Shown here: piece by piece, positions 14,948-22,483 of the stretch
Position numbering within the stretch: position 1 is the stretch's first letter
Layout: each line of letters starts with the position of its first letter
NCBI GenBank assembly: GCA_017380355.1
Contig: JAFOED010000149.1
Span: 1 to 22,483 of the forward strand
Direction of reading: 5' to 3'
Origin: Ruminococcus sp.
GTDB taxonomy: Bacteria; Bacillota; Clostridia; Oscillospirales; Acutalibacteraceae
DNA length: 22,483 nt
Program-made: the position numbers and the translations under genes
The notes under the pieces: generated by a model
Databases searched by the model: none
Told to the model about the DNA's origin: nothing
Seen by the model: only the letters and a program-made list of their open reading frames with translations

Positions 14948-15961
14948 TCATTCTCTGTAGTCAATAGGTAAAGTCGCAGTAGCGTTTAAATCAAGAGAAG
15001 CTACGTTACCGCTTAAGTACTCGTAGTAGCCCTGTGAGCCGACCATAGCAGCGTTATCGCCACACAGCTTTATATCAGGCATATAGAGTGAAAAGCCGTT
15101 TTCTTCGCACTCACGAGTGAGTTCTTTACGAAGCAGTGAGTTTGCGGACACACCGCCTGCTGTGACTAAAGTGGTCACACTAAGGTCTTTTGCGGCTTTG
15201 ATGAAGTTAGTGCTAAGACACGACACAACCGCTTTTCTAAAGCTCGCGCAGACGTCTTCAACAGGGATTTCCTCACCCTTTTGTTCCATATTATGTATGA
15301 TGTTTATAACCGCGGTCTTCAGTCCCGAGAACGAGAAATCGTACGGTGCGTCGTCAACCTTAGGTCGTGGCAGAGTAAAAGCAGAGTCGTTACCTTTTTC
15401 TGCGATTTTGTCGAGCATAATACCGCCAGGATACGGAATACCCATGGTGCGTGCGGCTTTGTCGAACGCTTCGCCTGCGGCATCGTCACGAGTGCGACCG
15501 ATGATACGCATTTTAGTGTAGCTCTCAACCATAACGATGTGGCTGTGACCACCCGATACGACTAAGCACAGAAACGGCGGTTTTAATTCTTTATGCGAAA
15601 TATAATTAGCAGCGATGTGAGAACGCAGGTGGTGTACAGGCACTAGCGGTTTTTGTGTCGCAAGCGACAATCCCTTAGCAAAATTCACACCCACAAGCAA
15701 CGCACCGATAAGTCCCGGTGCGTGAGTCACAGCTATAGCATCAATCTCGTCTAAAGTTGTGTCTGCACTTTTCAGCGCTTCGTTTACAACTTCTGTGATG
15801 CACTCAGCGTGTCTTCTGGACGCGATTTCAGGCACAACACCACCGTAGAGCTTGTGCTCTTCTACCTGTGACGCTACGATGCTAGAGAGCACCTCTCGAC
15901 CGTCTTCTACAACCGCTGCGGCTGTTTCGTCACAACTGCTTTCAATAGATAAAATCTTCAT
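14948..15961 (-). CDS. tsaD: tRNA N6-adenosine threonylcarbamoyltransferase
   Basis: Catalytic subunit of the t6A37 tRNA modification complex (with TsaB and TsaE, not encoded here). 337 residues from ATG 15961, which follows GAGGAAAAG; an ATG at 15973 overlapping the rimI stop (ATGA) would add MRKS and has no ribosome binding site of its own, although coupling could allow it. Motifs: SIESSCDETAAAV at 5-17, metal ligands H111 and H115 in HHLRSH and D302 in CGDNAAMVG, VSGGHSHIV at 135-143, and RDDAAGEAFDKAAR near 158-171. All key residues are intact. Confidence 0.96.
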   Translation of the reverse strand: MKILSIESSCDETAAAVVEDGREVLSSIVASQVEEHKLYGGVVPEIASRRHAECITEVVNEALKSADTTLDEIDAIAVTHAPGLIGALLVGVNFAKGLSLATQKPLVPVHHLRSHIAANYISHKELKPPFLCLVVSGGHSHIVMVESYTKMRIIGRTRDDAAGEAFDKAARTMGIPYPGGIMLDKIAEKGNDSAFTLPRPKVDDAPYDFSFSGLKTAVINIIHNMEQKGEEIPVEDVCASFRKAVVSCLSTNFIKAAKDLSVTTLVTAGGVSANSLLRKELTRECEENGFSLYMPDIKLCGDNAAMVGSQGYYEYLSGNVASLDLNATATLPIDYRE

Positions 15962-15969
15962 ACTTTTCC

Positions 15970-16407
15970 TCATTTATAATACTTTGTCATAATCACGGCG
16001 TCTTCAATCGGACTACTGTAATATCCTTTTCGCACCGCTACTGTTTCAAAGCCTTTTTTCTTATACAGCGCGATTGCGCTTTCGTTACTACTTCTCACTT
16101 CGAGAGTAATAAAACTGAGCTTTTTCTCTGCGCGAACTTCTTCGAGTCTATCAAAAAGTGCCTGAGCAATACCCTTTTTGCGATGAAGCTCAGATACTGC
16201 GATAATGAGCAGACTACCCTCGTCGAGTATAGTCTCGAGCACAGCGTAACCGAGCACTTTTTCGTTATCAAGTGCAACAATTTTCACGCTCGAGTCTTTT
16301 TTTAGCTCACTCTTGAAACTCTCTTCACTCCACGGATGAGTAAAACTCTCGTTTTCGATTTTAAGCACCTGACTTAAGTGCTCAAAAGTCATATTTTCTA
16401 TAATCAT
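15970..16407 (-). CDS. rimI: Ribosomal-protein-alanine N-acetyltransferase RimI
   Basis: 145-residue GNAT enzyme expected to acetylate the N-terminal alanine of ribosomal protein S18. Acetyl-CoA loop HRKKGIAQALFDRL at 75-88, LEVRSSNESAIALYKKKGF at 102-120 and the RimI-typical YYSSPIEDAVIM at 129-140 are present. Its ATG overlaps the stop of the phosphatase gene by four bases and its stop lies next to the tsaD start, the usual rimI-tsaD pairing. Confidence 0.93.
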   Translation of the reverse strand: MIIENMTFEHLSQVLKIENESFTHPWSEESFKSELKKDSSVKIVALDNEKVLGYAVLETILDEGSLLIIAVSELHRKKGIAQALFDRLEEVRAEKKLSFITLEVRSSNESAIALYKKKGFETVAVRKGYYSSPIEDAVIMTKYYK

Positions 16408-16853
16408 AACTTCTCAATCAGCTCGTTAATAGCACTTTTCAGGTCTTCGACACACTTTTTGTACGCAGCCATATCGCCACCAAACGGGTCAGCAATACCG
16501 ACCTCGATGTCGTACTTATCAGTAGGAGTTTTGTGGAGCACGTAAATCATCTCATGCGGTACACCCAAACTCTCAACTAAAGTAGCCTGATCGTAATTCA
16601 TAGTGACGAACAGGTCGTAGTTAGAGAGATTCACTGAAGGTAAAAAGCGTGTACGGTGCGAAGTTATGTCAAGCCCATACTGCGCCATTGTGTCCACAGC
16701 GTGTTTAGCGGCGGTTAAGCCGTCTACTGTCGCAACGCCTGCAGAGAAAGCGTGCATATCTAAATTTCTTTTGGCACAGATGTCGTTAAAAATCGCCTGT
16801 GCCATAGGACTGCGACAGGTGTTGCCTGTGCAGATAAAAAGAACGTTTTTCAT
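16404..16853 (-). CDS. Low-molecular-weight phosphatase, YwlE-like (possible protein-arginine phosphatase)
   Basis: 149 residues from ATG 16853; the AAAGGATT ribosome binding site lies in the end of polA, four bases separate the polA stop from this ATG, and a start at 16874 inside polA is less likely. Active-site loop CTGNTCRS with nucleophile C8 and R14, and general acid D122 in DPFGGD. In B. subtilis YwlE the Thr of CTGNTCR confers preference for phosphoarginine over phosphotyrosine, and this Thr (T12) and the phenylalanine of DPFGG are both kept. Arginine phosphatase activity is therefore an inference; no McsB kinase is encoded in the window to support it. Confidence 0.9.
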   Translation of the reverse strand: MKNVLFICTGNTCRSPMAQAIFNDICAKRNLDMHAFSAGVATVDGLTAAKHAVDTMAQYGLDITSHRTRFLPSVNLSNYDLFVTMNYDQATLVESLGVPHEMIYVLHKTPTDKYDIEVGIADPFGGDMAAYKKCVEDLKSAINELIEKL

Positions 16854-16857
16854 ATAA

Positions 16858-19449
16858 TCAATCCTTTGCATCATACCATGTTTCGCCGACTTTAGCTTCG
16901 GCTACAAGCGGTACGTTAAGTGAAACGGCGCTTTCCATTTCTTCCTGTAAGAGCATAGCAACTCGCATAGCTTCAAAAGCAGGAGCTTCGACAATCAGTT
17001 CGTCGTGTACCTGCAGTATAAGTCGAGCAGAAAGACCCTCTTCTTTGAGTCTTCTATCCACCTTAACCATAGCTATCTTGATGATATCCGCAGCTGTCCC
17101 CTGAATAGGTGCGTTACGTGCTACACGCTCACCGAAAGAGCGTGTGATGTGGTTAGTAGCAGAAAGTTCAGGCAGGTATCTTCTGCGACCGAAAATCGTT
17201 TCGACAAAACCTAAGTCTTTTGCACTACTGATAACGCTTTGCATATACGAGTCAATGCCAGAGTAGTGACTCAAATATGACTTAATATACTGTGACGCTT
17301 CTTTATTGGAAACGCCGATGTCTTTTGCAAGAGAAAAAGCACCTATTCCGTAAACGATACCGAAGTTTACCGCCTTTGCTCTGCTTCGCATAACAGGAGT
17401 CACCATCTCAAGTGGCATATTAAACACCTGTGACGCTGTTATGGTGTGGATGTCGTCGTTATCAATAAACGCTTTGCACATATTAGAGTCGTTTGAAATA
17501 TGCGCAAGCACACGCAGTTCAATCTGTGAGTAGTCGGCGTCAATCAGCACGTAGTTCTCCTGCGCTTTGAAGAAACGGCGAAGCTCTCGACCAAGCTCGG
17601 TACGAACAGGAATGTTCTGTAAATTCGGCTCTGTCGAGCTGATACGACCTGTACGTGTTTCGGTCTGGTTAAACGAGCTGTGGATTCTTCCGTCTTTGTC
17701 TACTACGTTTATGAGCGAATCACAGTAAGTCGACTTTAATTTTGCGAGTGTTCTGTACTGCAGAATCATCGAAATAACAGGATGGTAGTTTATAAGGCTC
17801 TCGAGCACATCAGCGTTAGTTGAGTAACCGCTCTTTGTCTTCTTCTTAGCAGGAAGTCCTAGCTCTTCAAAAAGCGCTACTGCGAGCTGTTTCGGAGAGT
17901 TAATGTTAATCTCGTGACCAATCTGAGCGTAAATCTCCTGCTCCAGATTTGAAATCTGAACGCTAAGCTTTTCTGAGTACTCCTTAATTCCCTCTACATC
18001 AACACAAAAACCGATGTTCTCCATCTTAGCGAGAACATTAGCAAGTGGGATTTCGATGTCGCACAGAAGTGATTTCTGCGAAAACTCGTCGATTTTGTCA
18101 ACTAACAGCTCGCACAAAGCTTTCATAGAGTAAATCACAGCGCACTCTTTTTTCTCATCATCGACAAGAGGAAGTGACACAAGATACTGGGCGCACAGCT
18201 TCTCTAAATCGTAGGAAGAAGCGTTCGGATTAAGCAGATATGCCGCAAGCGACACATCGAAAGTAAGGTTTTTTATTTCAAATCCGTTTTTGTCAGCAAG
18301 AGAGAATAATTCTTTTGAAGAAAAAACAGACTTTTCAATCTTCTCGTCTTTTAAAACATCAAAGAGGAGCTCTTCGTCGTCGCACAAAAGAACGGTGTCT
18401 TCTAAAACGTACGCGACTTTGCTCACGCTTTTATTGTGACTCTCACCCTCAAACTCAACATAAACACAGAGTTTATCGTTGTTTTTAAGGTAAGAGTTAA
18501 TTTCTTTTTTAGAATTTTCGACGTCTGATTCCACAACCGAAATCGTAGCTGTATCGTGAGCGTTTTCTTCTGTTTCAACGAGCTCTTCGTTGTCTAAACC
18601 GAGCTTTGTGATAAGTGAGAAAAGCTCGAGCTTTGACATCATCGTCTTAGCTAAAGCGCGGTCGCCCTGTAGTACTTTGTACTCGTCGATGTCACAGTTT
18701 ACAGGAGCGGTGACACAAATCTCGCCGAGCATACGGGAAATAAGCGCGTTTTCCTTGCTATCGATAAGCTTTTTGCGCATATTTTCTTTGATATCGAGCT
18801 CGTCTATATGCTCGTAGATATACTCGACCGTCTTGAATTTCTTTATAAGCTCTGTCGCACCCTTAGGACCGATGCCCGCAACACCGGGAATGTTGTCGGA
18901 TGTATCGCCCTGAATCGCTTTAATCTCGATGAGCTCCTTCGGTGTGACGCCATATTCTTCCATAATGGTAGAAGGAGTGTAAATCATCGTACCGTTTAAA
19001 TTCTTAGCGAGTCGCACCGATACTTTATCTGACACAAGCTGTAAAGAGTCCCTGTCTCCTGTTGCGATTACGCACTCGTTGTCACTTTCTTCACACTTTT
19101 TTGCGAGTGTGCCTAAGATATCGTCGGCTTCATAACCCTCACAGGTGACTATCTTGTATCCCAAAGCAGTAAGCAAATCTTTTAAAGGCTGAAGCTGCAT
19201 GTGAAGTTCTTCAGGCATTCCTTTGCGGTTAGCTTTATAAAGAGCATACGCCTCGTGTCTGAAAGTCTTTGCTTTTAAGTCAAAGGCTATAGCTACTCTA
19301 TCAGGATTAGTATCCGACTTGATTTTTTCAAGCATTGTAAGAAAACCGTAGATAGCGTTTGTAAACATACCGTCCTTTGTGGTTAACGGGCGGATGCCGT
19401 AATACGCGCGGTTTAATATTGAGTTTCCGTCTACTACTAAAAGTTTCAT
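16858..19449 (-). CDS. polA: DNA polymerase I
   Basis: 863 residues. N-terminal 5'-3' exonuclease with YEADDILGT (106-114), GDRDSLQLV (131-139) and the helix-hairpin-helix GVAGIGPKGATELI (189-202). Middle region 325-450 is the 3'-5' exonuclease fold, but the proofreading residues are not kept: Exo I reads VEFEGES instead of FDTETDS, and the Exo II Asn and Asp and Exo III Asp are replaced, as in Bacillus Pol I. Polymerase motif A ADYSQIELR (D639), motif B RSRAKAVNFGIVYG (K692, Y700) and motif C QVHDELIVEA (D816) are intact. The ATG overlaps the alr stop (ATGA) and has only a weak ribosome binding site, so translation is probably coupled. Confidence 0.97.
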   Translation of the reverse strand: MKLLVVDGNSILNRAYYGIRPLTTKDGMFTNAIYGFLTMLEKIKSDTNPDRVAIAFDLKAKTFRHEAYALYKANRKGMPEELHMQLQPLKDLLTALGYKIVTCEGYEADDILGTLAKKCEESDNECVIATGDRDSLQLVSDKVSVRLAKNLNGTMIYTPSTIMEEYGVTPKELIEIKAIQGDTSDNIPGVAGIGPKGATELIKKFKTVEYIYEHIDELDIKENMRKKLIDSKENALISRMLGEICVTAPVNCDIDEYKVLQGDRALAKTMMSKLELFSLITKLGLDNEELVETEENAHDTATISVVESDVENSKKEINSYLKNNDKLCVYVEFEGESHNKSVSKVAYVLEDTVLLCDDEELLFDVLKDEKIEKSVFSSKELFSLADKNGFEIKNLTFDVSLAAYLLNPNASSYDLEKLCAQYLVSLPLVDDEKKECAVIYSMKALCELLVDKIDEFSQKSLLCDIEIPLANVLAKMENIGFCVDVEGIKEYSEKLSVQISNLEQEIYAQIGHEININSPKQLAVALFEELGLPAKKKTKSGYSTNADVLESLINYHPVISMILQYRTLAKLKSTYCDSLINVVDKDGRIHSSFNQTETRTGRISSTEPNLQNIPVRTELGRELRRFFKAQENYVLIDADYSQIELRVLAHISNDSNMCKAFIDNDDIHTITASQVFNMPLEMVTPVMRSRAKAVNFGIVYGIGAFSLAKDIGVSNKEASQYIKSYLSHYSGIDSYMQSVISSAKDLGFVETIFGRRRYLPELSATNHITRSFGERVARNAPIQGTAADIIKIAMVKVDRRLKEEGLSARLILQVHDELIVEAPAFEAMRVAMLLQEEMESAVSLNVPLVAEAKVGETWYDAKD

Positions 19450-20624
19450 ATCTTGTACATCACTTCCACTGTGACGCCGTCGCGTCTATAAAGTCTAGGT
19501 ACTCGTTTTGATACCGAGCACACAATTTCGTAGTTAATAGTATTGCCCCAACGTGCTACATCATCAGGAGTAGGCTCTCCGCCTTTTCCGTTACCGAAAA
19601 GCACACACACGTTGCCGATTTCTACACCTTCGATATCTGTAACGTCTAAAAGCGTCTGGTCCATACAGATTCTGCCGATGATTTTCGCTTTCTGACCTTT
19701 TATGAACATATATCCGTCTTTTGCGAATGCTCTGATGTATCCATCAGCATAACCCACAGGTACAGTCGCGATTTTCATATCTCTGTCGGCTGTAAAAGTC
19801 CTGCCGTAGCTGACAGTAGTGCCTTTTTTGATTTCTTTAACGTAGGAGACCATTGTTTTGAGTCTCATAATAGGCTCAAGCGATAGTCTGTCCTTTAATT
19901 TATTTGACGGAGCGAGTCCGTACAGCACGATACCGGCACGCACCATATCGAGTTTCATATCTGTATGGTCGAGTATAGCGCCTGAGTTTGCGCAGTGAGT
20001 GAGTGAAAATGTAACACCCATCTCTTTTAATGTGTCTACTGTGTATTTAAAAGCGTCGTACTGCTGTTTTGTGTATTTTTCGCCGTCTTCGCACTCGTCA
20101 GCAACCGCAAAGTGAGTGAAAATACCCTCAGGTATGAGATTTTCGAGTTCGCACGCTTCTTTTATTTCTTTTATAGAAATTTCATCTCTCGGAAATTCCT
20201 GACACATAAAGCCAAGTCTACTCATACCTGTGTCGCATTTTACGTGGATTTTAACGCTCACACCTGCTTTTACACACTCGTCAGACAGCATTTTTGCGTA
20301 GTCTGCACCGTACACAGCCTGCGAAATGTCGTAACGAGCCAAATCTTCTGCTCTGTTTGCAGGAGTGTAGCCTAAAATAAGGATAGGCTCTTTAATGTCT
20401 GAATCTCTAAGCTCCAGCGCCTCGTCGAGATTAGACACCGCAAAGTAGTCACAGTTAAGCTCGCTGTAGAGTTTTGCAAGCTCCACCGCGCCGTGACCGT
20501 AGCCGTCAGCTTTTATGACACAGCAGATTTTTGTGTCCTGTCCTATATGATTTTTAATAGCGTGATAGTTTTCTATAGCGGCGTCCATATTGATTTCCGC
20601 CCACAGTCTTCTCGTAAATATCAC
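19446..20624 (-). CDS. alr: Alanine racemase
   Basis: PLP enzyme that makes D-alanine for peptidoglycan. The start chosen is GTG at 20624 because GGGGTGA lies at proper distance; a GTG at 20633 would add three residues but falls inside that site. 392 residues. The PLP lysine is K38 in VIKADGYGHG; the second catalytic base is Y273 in TVSYGRTF; VPVGYADGY and GRICMDQTLLD complete the C-terminal domain. First gene of an eight-gene operon extending to 12939, with the promoter at 20684-20656. Confidence 0.96.
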   Translation of the reverse strand: MIFTRRLWAEINMDAAIENYHAIKNHIGQDTKICCVIKADGYGHGAVELAKLYSELNCDYFAVSNLDEALELRDSDIKEPILILGYTPANRAEDLARYDISQAVYGADYAKMLSDECVKAGVSVKIHVKCDTGMSRLGFMCQEFPRDEISIKEIKEACELENLIPEGIFTHFAVADECEDGEKYTKQQYDAFKYTVDTLKEMGVTFSLTHCANSGAILDHTDMKLDMVRAGIVLYGLAPSNKLKDRLSLEPIMRLKTMVSYVKEIKKGTTVSYGRTFTADRDMKIATVPVGYADGYIRAFAKDGYMFIKGQKAKIIGRICMDQTLLDVTDIEGVEIGNVCVLFGNGKGGEPTPDDVARWGNTINYEIVCSVSKRVPRLYRRDGVTVEVMYKI

Positions 20625-20655
20625 ACATATCACCCCAGTTTACATATTCCTTTAT

Positions 20656-20684
20656 ATTATAATATATATGTTTAATTATTACAA
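20656..20684 (-). promoter_or_regulatory. Promoter of the alr operon
   Basis: Minus strand TTGTAA (20684-20679), 17-base spacer, TATAAT (20661-20656). Start near 20649, giving a leader of about 25 bases before the GTG. Drives alr and probably all genes down to DUF896. Confidence 0.62.
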
Positions 20685-20695
20685 TAGTTTTGACA

Positions 20696-20755
20696 ATTTA
20701 GTACGTTAAACTTAAATAATCTTACCTATTGATTTTATTGATTTAGTGTGTTAAA
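20696..20755 (+). repeat. Direct repeat pair in the alr-putP intergenic region
   Basis: ATTTAGTACGTTAAA (20696-20710) and ATTTAGTGTGTTAAA (20741-20755) match at 13 of 15 positions and are exactly 45 bases apart. The second copy overlaps the predicted putP -10 box; the first follows directly on a perfect TTGACA at 20690-20695. Confidence 0.7.
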
Positions 20756-20757
20756 AT
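20729..20757 (+). promoter_or_regulatory. Promoter of putP
   Basis: TTGATT (20729-20734), 17-base spacer, TAAAAT (20752-20757) preceded by TGT, giving an extended -10. Start near 20764, leader of about 43 bases. The TTGACA at 20690 has no convincing -10 at 16 to 18 bases. Confidence 0.6.
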
Positions 20758-20806
20758 GGTAGAGTGTTTTTGCAAAATCAAAAATTTAATAAACGGAGGG
20801 TATATA

Positions 20807-22357
20807 ATGACTCAGAAACAAATCATTATTCTTGTTGCTTTCGTTGTTTATATGCTCATGATGATTCTCATCGGTGCATTCAGCTCAAAAAACAAGAATA
20901 ACGAAGACTACTTCCTCGGCGGTCGAGGACTTGGCAGCTGGACTGCTGCACTCTCAGCTCAGGCATCCGATATGAGCGGATGGCTGCTCATGGGCTTACC
21001 TGGTGCAATTTACATAGCTGGTACAGGCGAAGTGTGGATTGCTATCGGTCTTTTAATCGGTACGATTTTAAACTGGTTCCTTGTTGCAAGAAGACTGAGA
21101 AAATACACAATCGTTGCGAACAACTCGCTCACAATCCCTAGCTTCTTTGAAAACCGTTTCAAAGATAAGTCCGGCGCGTTAAAAATCGTCGCTTCTCTTG
21201 TCATCATCGTTTTCTTTGCGGTTTACACAGCGTCAGCGTTCTCATCAGGCGCTAAGCTCTTCGCTAACGTTTTCGGCAACTCAGCTAACACTGATATGAT
21301 GTACACAATCGGTCTGACAGTTGCGGCTTTCGTTATCCTTCTCTACACATTCTTAGGCGGATTCAAGGCTGTATGCTACACAGACTTTATCCAGGGCATC
21401 TTAATGCTCATCGCTATTTTAGCTGTTCCGATTATCGCTTACCTCGGTTTAACAGGAGAATTCGGTTCACTTACAAACGCTTTATCAGAACACGGTGTTA
21501 CTGACCCTGCAGGCTATTTAAGCCTTATGAAAGACAGTGAAGGCAACCCTATCTCTGCTACTTCAATCATCTCTAACTTAGGTTGGGCTCTCGGTTACTT
21601 CGGTATGCCACACATCTTAATCAGATTTATGGCTATCCGTTCTGACAAAGAGGTTAAAAAGTCAAGAGTTATCGCTATCGTTTGGGTAATTCTTTCACTC
21701 GGTGCTGCTTCACTCTTAGGTATTTTTGCTCGCGGTTTCTTAAAGGAAACTCTCGACGGTACTACAAGCGAAACAGTCTTCATCAAGACTATTCTCCAGA
21801 TTTTTGATAACAACTTCGTTCTTATCTTCATCGGCGGTATCTTCCTTTGCGGTATCTTAGCTGCTATTATGTCTACTGCTGATTCACAGTTACTCGTTAC
21901 AGCTTCTGCTGTAAGTGAAGACATGTACAAAGGCGCTATCAACAAGAAAGCAAGTGAGAAAAACGCTCTGTTCGTTGGTAAAATCGCAGTTGTAGTTGTA
22001 GCAATTGTTGCTTACGTTATCGCTCTTGACCCTAACTCTTCTATCATGGGTCTTGTATCAAACGCATGGGCAGGCTTCGGTGCTGCATTCGGTCCGATTG
22101 TACTTTTATCACTCTTCTGGAAGAGATTCAACCTCCCTGGTGCTATCGCTGGTATGGCTACAGGTGCTGCGTTTGTAATCTTCTGGGATTACATCAAAAT
22201 CGGTGGCGAAACTTTAGGCACAACAACCGGTATCTACTCACTCGTTATCGGCTTCTTCCTTGCTGCTTTAGTAGCTGTGTTTGTGACACTTATCACAAAG
22301 AAACCATCACAGGAAATCGTTGATGACTTCAATAAGGTTAACACAGTTGAAATCTAA
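20807..22357 (+). CDS. putP: Sodium/proline symporter
   Basis: 516 residues, SSS family, about thirteen helices. The ATG at 20807 has CGGAGGG (20794-20800); an upstream in-frame ATG at 20756 lies in the -10 box and would add a charged, non-helical stretch, so it is rejected. YFLGGRGLGSW (35-45) and ASDMSGWLLMGLPGA (53-67) are nearly identical to E. coli PutP and even keep its numbering for D55, S57 and G58 (Na+ and proline binding). MSTADSQLL in the ninth helix region holds the second part of the sodium site. Role: Na+-driven proline uptake for nutrition or osmoprotection. No put catabolic genes are adjacent. No intrinsic terminator is visible right after the stop. Confidence 0.95.
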   Translation: MTQKQIIILVAFVVYMLMMILIGAFSSKNKNNEDYFLGGRGLGSWTAALSAQASDMSGWLLMGLPGAIYIAGTGEVWIAIGLLIGTILNWFLVARRLRKYTIVANNSLTIPSFFENRFKDKSGALKIVASLVIIVFFAVYTASAFSSGAKLFANVFGNSANTDMMYTIGLTVAAFVILLYTFLGGFKAVCYTDFIQGILMLIAILAVPIIAYLGLTGEFGSLTNALSEHGVTDPAGYLSLMKDSEGNPISATSIISNLGWALGYFGMPHILIRFMAIRSDKEVKKSRVIAIVWVILSLGAASLLGIFARGFLKETLDGTTSETVFIKTILQIFDNNFVLIFIGGIFLCGILAAIMSTADSQLLVTASAVSEDMYKGAINKKASEKNALFVGKIAVVVVAIVAYVIALDPNSSIMGLVSNAWAGFGAAFGPIVLLSLFWKRFNLPGAIAGMATGAAFVIFWDYIKIGGETLGTTTGIYSLVIGFFLAALVAVFVTLITKKPSQEIVDDFNKVNTVEI

Positions 22358-22483
22358 GCGTTAAGCGTCCGAGGTGCGGAGCCCTCACAAAGTCGAGTTT
22401 GAGATGGGACTGCCCGTTTGACACACAGTGTCATAAGGGTGGTTAATCGAAAACGTGGACTTTTGAGGAGAAGCGCAGCACAA
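22358..22483. other. Non-coding structured tail, unidentified
   Basis: The last 126 bases have no supported gene and are more G+C-rich than other intergenic regions here. CCTCACAAAGTC (22383-22394) pairs with GACTTTTGAGG (22458-22468), 11 pairs with one bulged C (22388). Inside lies a second imperfect hairpin 22408-22444 whose tip is GACAC (22420-22424), ACA loop, GTGTC (22428-22432), with CCC/GGG (22413-22415 with 22437-22439) below it. It could be a small RNA, a leader of a gene beyond the window, or an interspersed repeat. It does not match any riboswitch or RNA consensus that I can recall well enough to name. Confidence 0.5.

Noticed and set aside
20756..20806. Upstream ATG for putP at 20756
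   Set aside because: It lies in the predicted -10 box and has no ribosome binding site; the ATG at 20807 follows CGGAGGG.
22400..22455. Resemblance to SAM-I riboswitch (GGGACTG-CCC) or T-box (AGGGTGG)
   Set aside because: Only short strings match. The SAM-I core and the T-box ACCGCG part are absent, and the pairing pattern differs.
22385..22483. Minus-strand open frame of 32 codons from the right edge, ending in TGA at 22387-22385
   Set aside because: It covers exactly the region with strong RNA-like pairing, has no start in the window and its translation shows no recognised protein pattern. It cannot be excluded as the end of a longer gene, but it is not supported.

Overview
The window looks like chromosome of a low-to-moderate G+C Gram-positive anaerobe, most likely a gut Clostridia of the Oscillospiraceae/Ruminococcaceae type. 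This is an inference from the single-membrane lipoproteins, the UPF0291/DUF896 protein, the DNA polymerase I with a degenerate proofreading domain, the YwlE-like phosphatase, AGGAGG-type ribosome binding sites and a secreted protein with a type I dockerin. I see no rRNA, tRNA, CRISPR array, transposase, integrase or phage gene.

Layout: (1) 1-1436, minus: the start of an MGMT/alkyltransferase-like gene cut by the window edge, preceded in its transcript by the 23S rRNA uracil methyltransferase gene rlmD. (2) 1613-2986, plus: murC alone, closed by a bidirectional terminator. (3) 3087-4673, minus: a membrane-anchored HtrA/DegP-like protease with its own good promoter. (4) 4806-5900: a small secreted dockerin protein gene (minus) lying between two 61-bp direct repeats that differ at one base; each repeat carries a minus-strand terminator. 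(5) 5939-8828, minus: GNAT acetyltransferase, ApbE flavin transferase lipoprotein and an NSS-family sodium symporter in one operon. (6) 8971-12880, plus: DUF2079 multi-pass membrane protein, small lipoprotein of unknown function and O-antigen-ligase-like membrane protein, closed by a terminator. (7) 12939-20624, minus: an eight-gene housekeeping operon read alr, polA, LMW phosphatase, rimI, tsaD, transglutaminase-like lipoprotein, ruvX, DUF896, with mostly 4-base overlaps or short gaps. (8) 20807-22357, plus: putP, divergent from alr. (9) 22358-22483: a non-coding, more G+C-rich tail that folds into nested stems and that I cannot identify.

Most genes are core functions: cell wall precursors (murC, alr), DNA repair and replication (polA, ruvX, alkyltransferase-like), rRNA and tRNA modification (rlmD, tsaD), ribosomal protein acetylation (rimI), envelope quality control (htrA) and solute uptake (NSS, putP). 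The less ordinary parts are the repeat-flanked dockerin gene, the three-gene membrane operon at 8971-12880 with a lipoprotein resembling a SecD periplasmic head domain, the transglutaminase-like lipoprotein inside a housekeeping operon, and the structured tail. I found no complete new defence or biosynthetic system; the best candidates for something undescribed are the three-gene membrane operon and the tail element.
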